Shown here piece by piece: positions 61,201 through 64,000 of a stretch of 64,000 nt of DNA. The stretch lies in NCBI RefSeq assembly GCF_905475465.1, contig NC_062240.1, positions 5,595,001 to 5,659,000 of the forward strand, given 5' to 3'. Positions within the stretch are counted from its first letter, which is position 1; each line of letters opens with the position of its first letter. Both the position numbers and the translations under genes were made by a program. Below the pieces are notes generated by a model that saw only the letters and a program-made list of their open reading frames with translations, searched no databases and had not been told where the DNA came from. The DNA is from Pieris napi (taxonomy: Eukaryota; Arthropoda; Insecta; Lepidoptera; Pieridae).

Positions 61201-62693
61201 CTGGTTCCGAGCCAATAGACCAATAACAGACTTTTTCAATTTTGGCGCTATTTCGTACATACGAATTTGAGTAATATTTTGTTGGATAAAACTTTAGTAG
61301 CATAAATGTCAAGCAACACCGACGATACTGATGAAAATTTAACTCCATCTGACATTCTATAAACAGCTACGAAACTGACGAATAGTCTTTTGCCAGAAAA
61401 AACAAGAAAGCTTTACCTCGGAACTAATATTGATTATATTTTTTCGATTGAAAGATAATGCTAATGAAAGTTAAAATTATAGTATTTACTGAGGTAACGA
61501 CCAAAACCCTATATATTTACGTCTTATGTCCTTATAATTTATTAAACATTGTAGTTAGTAATAGTAATTGATACCTTTGATAATATTTGCTTAAATGATA
61601 GTAAAATGTTTATACTGTTTTTACAGAATACACAAATTCAAATTACTAAAAAATAATGCAAAATTTTGTGGCCCATGAGGGGATCGAACCCGCGACCTTC
61701 GCGTTATTAGCACGACGCTCTAACCAACTGAGCTAATGGGCCGTTGGTGATACTGTCGAAAATACGGTATCAATATTACAGTAGGTACTTAAGAACGGAA
61801 ATTTTTATCAAGAATTAGTTTTTCGAATTAATTTATTGCACAGATTATCTAAGGTTTAACATTATCTATTTTTATCCAGCAACAAATTTTGGCAACTATC
61901 GCGATGTTATACATATTTCTAGGTATCTAAATATAAATCCATTATTGTAGAAGAACTAGTTTAATTTTTATTACTTTTCAATACAACGCAATTCGATGTA
62001 ATTACGTTAAGTTGCTGAGTCTGAATTCGGGGGAATAAACATATAATAGTACCTATAGTCTACGATCAATAGAAGTTATTACTAGTAGTCAAAGATAATT
62101 CCGTGGGTTTTTAATAGTGACGACAAACGAAATACATACATCGTAACTCCACTTTCATATGATGTTTGAATCGAGACAAAATTTTAAAAAAATATAGCAA
62201 TATACCTAGCAGCAATAATTTGTCTCTTGATAATTTTTATAACTTTAATCTGTAAAACTAAGAAATTGAGAAATTATTTATTGTTTTCACACTTCATTGC
62301 ATCAAAAACTAGTACAATCAGTACACAAATAATAAGGAGGGTGAGAGGTGGCCTTATCGCTTTAGAGCGTACCGAATGATATACAATAATTTAAAGAAAA
62401 AACAAATATTGACTGCTTTTTCAAATTGTTATACATCTGTTGGCAATTAAGGCCGACAGCCATTTGTAATATTAATTTATTCCTCAGGCATACCGGGTGA
62501 AATAGTTGGCGTTGAACCTGCACCAACGAGAACACAAACTGAATTCCAAGCCATTGATGTCGAAGATATACCAGCTCCAACTCGGCCAATGTCAATTGTG
62601 TCGCCCAATATGCCACAGAGCATACCACACGCCTTGCCACAGAGTATGCCAAAAGTCTTGGCTGTCAACGGTGTGGACCATGTGAACTCAAGA
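49221..62693 (+). CDS. Adenylate-kinase-like protein with degenerate active site, 3' incomplete
   Basis: Exons are 49221-49242, 50054-50197, 51066-51176, 52943-53085, 55254-55436, 60714-60822 and 62488-62693. Phases agree for 306 aa, and the gene runs on past the window. The N-terminus 'MGICLDTE' fits an N-myristoylation site. A P-loop 'GGPGSGKVTH' is at 56-65, where active kinases have 'GGPGSGKGTQ'. The NMP-binding 'VSGYPRSMRDVAEYSE' keeps the Gly-Tyr-Pro-Arg. The following segment 'SWRQKVLERQIEYGARLGHV' lacks the usual 'R....GR.DD' LID arginines and aspartates, and 'ARMELNNFYKNVMPVADYF' replaces 'KR...Y...T.PV..YY' without the Arg. After the fold comes a Pro/Met-rich linker ('APTRPMSIVSPNMPQSIPH'). 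The nearest family is the AK5/CG9541-like insect group. Catalysis is doubtful. The exon 6 donor could also be 3 bases earlier. Confidence 0.75.
50495..50860 (+). mobile_element. Non-autonomous Helitron, copy 2
   Basis: It begins TCTTAATATGTATATATAAA and ends GGTCTGCTAG, inserted between A and T. The interior is nearly the same as the copy at 28625. It lies in intron 2 of the kinase-like gene. Confidence 0.85.
51640..51790 (+). repeat. Fragment of a dispersed lepidopteran repeat
   Basis: The stretch after 'CTATATATATAAATGAATCC', including 'CACGGCATCACGTG' and 'GGCTGGGCCGATTTCGC', has the look of the 5' part of a widespread non-autonomous element. Boundaries are not definable here. Confidence 0.35.
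52218..52481 (-). mobile_element. MITE, 'GGGAGCG' TIR family, copy 3
   Basis: It is the inverted orientation of the copies at 13288 and 25126. The left TIR GGGAGCGTTCAAGTATTACG is intact. The right one loses similarity at 52481, a few bases short of the expected end. TTA precedes the left end. Confidence 0.8.
53838..53933. mobile_element. Tiny TIR element
   Basis: It is 96 bp with exact 11-bp inverted ends GGGTGACAGTT and AACTGTCACCC. Too short for superfamily assignment. Confidence 0.5.
54794..55195 (+). mobile_element. Helentron-like non-autonomous element, copy G
   Basis: It starts 'GAAGTGAAACTTCTTTAAG' and ends 'TTTTCACTTCTGACATGG', then 'GTACTTTGTAC', 'GCACGCAC' and a T-run. The interior contains a ~125-base purine-rich GAGA tract (54840-54965). 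Its 3' end is 58 bases upstream of exon 5 of the kinase-like gene. Confidence 0.75.
55885..55918. repeat. Perfect 16-bp hairpin in an intron
   Basis: Arms 55885-55900 and 55903-55918 pair exactly, with only two bases between them. It is AT-rich. Confidence 0.8.
56097..56170 (-). tRNA. tRNA-Ile (anticodon AAT), copy 1
   Basis: The 74-nt cloverleaf has acceptor stem GGCCCAT/ATGGGCC, D stem GCTC/GAGC, anticodon stem TCGTG/CGCGA and loop CTAATAA (anticodon AAT). The T stem GCGGG/CCCTC has one C-U mismatch at pair 50-64. The B-box GGTTCGATCCC is intact. A run of seven T's follows within 10 nt on the transcribed strand (Pol III terminator). It lies antisense in intron 5 of the kinase-like gene. 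All three copies in the window are identical. Confidence 0.93.
56869..57053. mobile_element. TA-flanked MITE, Tc1/mariner-pogo type
   Basis: It is bounded by TA on both sides (56867-56868, 57054-57055) and begins CAGTGAAAATCTGTTATGAC. The end is an imperfect inverse sharing 'CGACGACATCG'-like sequence and finishing in ACTG. TA duplication with CAGT ends suggests pogo/mariner origin. No coding capacity. Confidence 0.6.
57446..57518. mobile_element. Tiny MITE, 'GGGTAAGATT' family, copy 2
   Basis: It is 73 bp, starting GGATAAGATTCGGCA and ending TGCTGAATCTTACCC. The terminal motif is shared with the 84-bp element at 23994. Confidence 0.55.
58484..58557 (+). tRNA. tRNA-Ile (anticodon AAT), copy 2
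   Basis: Same 74-nt sequence and structure as the copy at 56097, here on the plus strand, with a TTTTT terminator beginning 6 nt downstream. Flanking sequence does not resemble that of copy 1, which argues against a recent segmental duplication. Confidence 0.93.
58815..59055. mobile_element. Near-perfect 241-bp foldback element
   Basis: Arms 58815-58918 and 58952-59055 are each 104 nt and are reverse complements except for one position, around a 33-nt loop. It begins CCCTGCGATTCTGTAACTCA. Any transcript through it would fold into a long double-stranded hairpin. A half copy is at 47342. No coding capacity. It lies in intron 5 of the kinase-like gene. Confidence 0.9.
59690..59840 (+). mobile_element. 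LINE 3'-end-like fragment, copy 3 (diverged)
   Basis: 'GTCAAAGTCAAATTTATTTA' and 'GAGAAGAATGGGCAAGAAAC' follow the pattern of the fragments at 30813 and 47608 but are diverged. It probably belongs to a related family. Confidence 0.45.
61306..61450 (+). pseudogene. Possible Crypton-like tyrosine-recombinase N-terminal remnant
   Basis: From an ATG at 61306 the frame reads 'MSSNTDDTDENLTPSDIL', a stop, then 'TATKLTNSLLPEKTRKLY'. The second block resembles the 'A....LLP.KSR..Y...Y..F..W' N-terminal segment of eukaryotic tyrosine-recombinase elements. The frame then decays. Assignment is by resemblance only. Confidence 0.4.
61669..61742 (-). tRNA. tRNA-Ile (anticodon AAT), copy 3
   Basis: It is identical to the copies at 56097 and 58484, on the minus strand, with a TTTT run 6 nt past the end. 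It sits in intron 6 of the kinase-like gene. Confidence 0.93.
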
Positions 62694-64000
62694 GTAAGTG
62701 TTTTACTTTAAAACGAGTCGGATTTTTCAGAAATCTTTAACATTTGATGGTGTTTTTATTTAGTTTAGATAATAAATAGATTTTTCAGAGGAATATATTT
62801 TATTTTTATATAAAGTTCTCGTTCGGCTTCTTCTCGTCTCTCACCGCGTTCTTCTTTGTTCTTCGTCATAAGGAACTTTAAATATGTTTGCGACATTAAC
62901 GCTAAGATATTAAAAGAAATATCGAAATTTAGTTTGATGTCGTCATTGGGTCCCTACTTCAAACTTGAGCCAATTGTTAACTTATTATTAAGTTCATAAT
63001 TAGGAAGAAAGAGAAAGAAAGAAAAAACTTTACTGCACATAATAAAAAAATGATGTGTAGGTAAAAGAGAAAGTGCACTATCACCCACACTTGGATTCCC
63101 TGTGTTGTGGGCAGCTAGTCTCTTCCACTCTCTAGTCTCTTCAGTCTTCACTAGTCTCTTCTCCATTTGACATTTTAATGCTTTTAGGTACTTGACGTAT
63201 TAATTTAAAACTGTGGCACAAGAATACGTCCCGTTTCAGCATGGGACAGGTTAAGACGATGCTTAAGATTTTTAGTTAATATATAATGTTTTGAATCGTT
63301 AGTGAAAATTTTGTTTTTAAGAAGTTTATGATGATTTAAAGTCCATACTGATCCTGTGACTAAAACAGTGTTGGCTTCAGCATGCGACTCTTATCCCCGA
63401 GGTTGTAAGTTCTATTCGATGGACTTTGCACCACTGGACTTACTGTCTATGTGTAGGAAAACATCGTGACGTAACCGGCATGTGTCAAAAGGCTGATCAC
63501 CTACTTATGTATGAAATAAAAGTTATCAAAGAAACGTAGGTATGCGATCTGAGGCCAAGAACCATAAAAAGTGCTACTATTTGGTTTATTATTATTACTG
63601 ATACTGTCATCAGAACATACAATCTTTTTATTTATTTTTAAATTAGATTTTTGCTTTAATAGCGTTCGAATTTCAGCGAAATTTTAGTTCAAGGAAACTT
63701 GTTGATCCTAACAAAAGACTTGACCTTTAAGTTTTCGCAGACAATTTGTTTACTTTTGTTCGTCATTTGACGTTGATTGATCTAATTTTGTTAATCTTTA
63801 AATAGTCCTATCAAGGACTAATACCTGCATTGACTAATGGTTTTTCACATACGCCGTATATGATATTTCCTTATTTTTTTTCTTTTTATTTTTTTTTAAT
63901 ATAAAAACAACAATAACATCGTTCTCGTTCCTCCACGAATAAAAGTCTCCTCTAATGCATTCCACAATTTTATATCTTTTTCCTATCTCCAGCCATCTTA
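62694..64000. other. Intron of the kinase-like gene running off the window
   Basis: A clear GTAAGT donor begins at 62694 and no further matching exon was found before the edge. The stretch has decayed repeat sequence around 63.0-63.2 kb, a SINE near 63.4 kb and otherwise AT-rich DNA. Confidence 0.5.
63368..63545 (+). mobile_element. tRNA-derived SINE, diverged, plus strand
   Basis: 'GTGTTGGCTTCAGCATGCGA' and 'GAGGTTGTAAGTTCTATTCG' are mutated A- and B-box regions. 'AAGGCTGATCACCTACTT' is the conserved body of the lepidopteran SINE whose head also occurs at 43105. Confidence 0.6.

Overview
The window is nuclear DNA from an insect, almost certainly a moth or butterfly. It is AT-rich, with compact GT-AG exons set in introns full of repeats. 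The repeat types are characteristic of Lepidoptera: tRNA-derived SINEs, LINE 3' ends with a conserved 'GAGAAGAACTGGCAA'-like tail, Helitron copies ending in CTAG, TIR MITEs and Helentron-like short elements. Six protein genes can be reconstructed exon by exon from reading frame, splice phase and family similarity. Four look complete.

Layout: (1) 1-1.4 kb, the 3' end of a BEL/Pao retrotransposon and a possible LTR. (2) 3.7-6.3 kb, plus strand, the last two exons of u-shaped (FOG), with nine zinc fingers and a CtBP motif. (3) 8.6-10.2 kb, minus, an Iwr1/SLC7A6OS homologue (RNA polymerase II nuclear import), complete at 302 aa. (4) 11.3-22.2 kb, plus, Mediator subunit MED15, complete at 693 aa in 11 exons. 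It is divergent from the Iwr1 gene, so two RNA polymerase II factors sit head to head. (5) 26.3-42.2 kb, minus, TRIM45 (RING, B-boxes, coiled coil, filamin repeat, Cys/His tail), complete at 633 aa in 11 exons. (6) 44.4-46.2 kb, plus, heparan sulfate 2-O-sulfotransferase, complete at 340 aa. (7) 49.2-62.7 kb and beyond, plus, an adenylate-kinase-like protein with a possible N-myristoylation start and a degenerate active site. Its 3' end lies outside the window. Three identical tRNA-Ile(AAT) genes lie in its introns.

The accessory layer is rich. At least seven copies of one short element family share a distinctive terminal design: inner inverted repeats near both ends, then a 3' hairpin and a T-run. 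There are two PIF/Harbinger elements with TAA duplications, three copies of a 'GGGAGCG...' MITE with 3-bp duplications, and two Helitron copies. There is also a 1.6-kb TIR element packed with a repeated 'ATCTGACGCGCTCGA' motif, and a 241-bp near-perfect foldback with 104-bp arms. I found no operon-like logic. The genes are ordinary conserved insect genes, and the novelty lies in the mobile elements and in the degenerate kinase.
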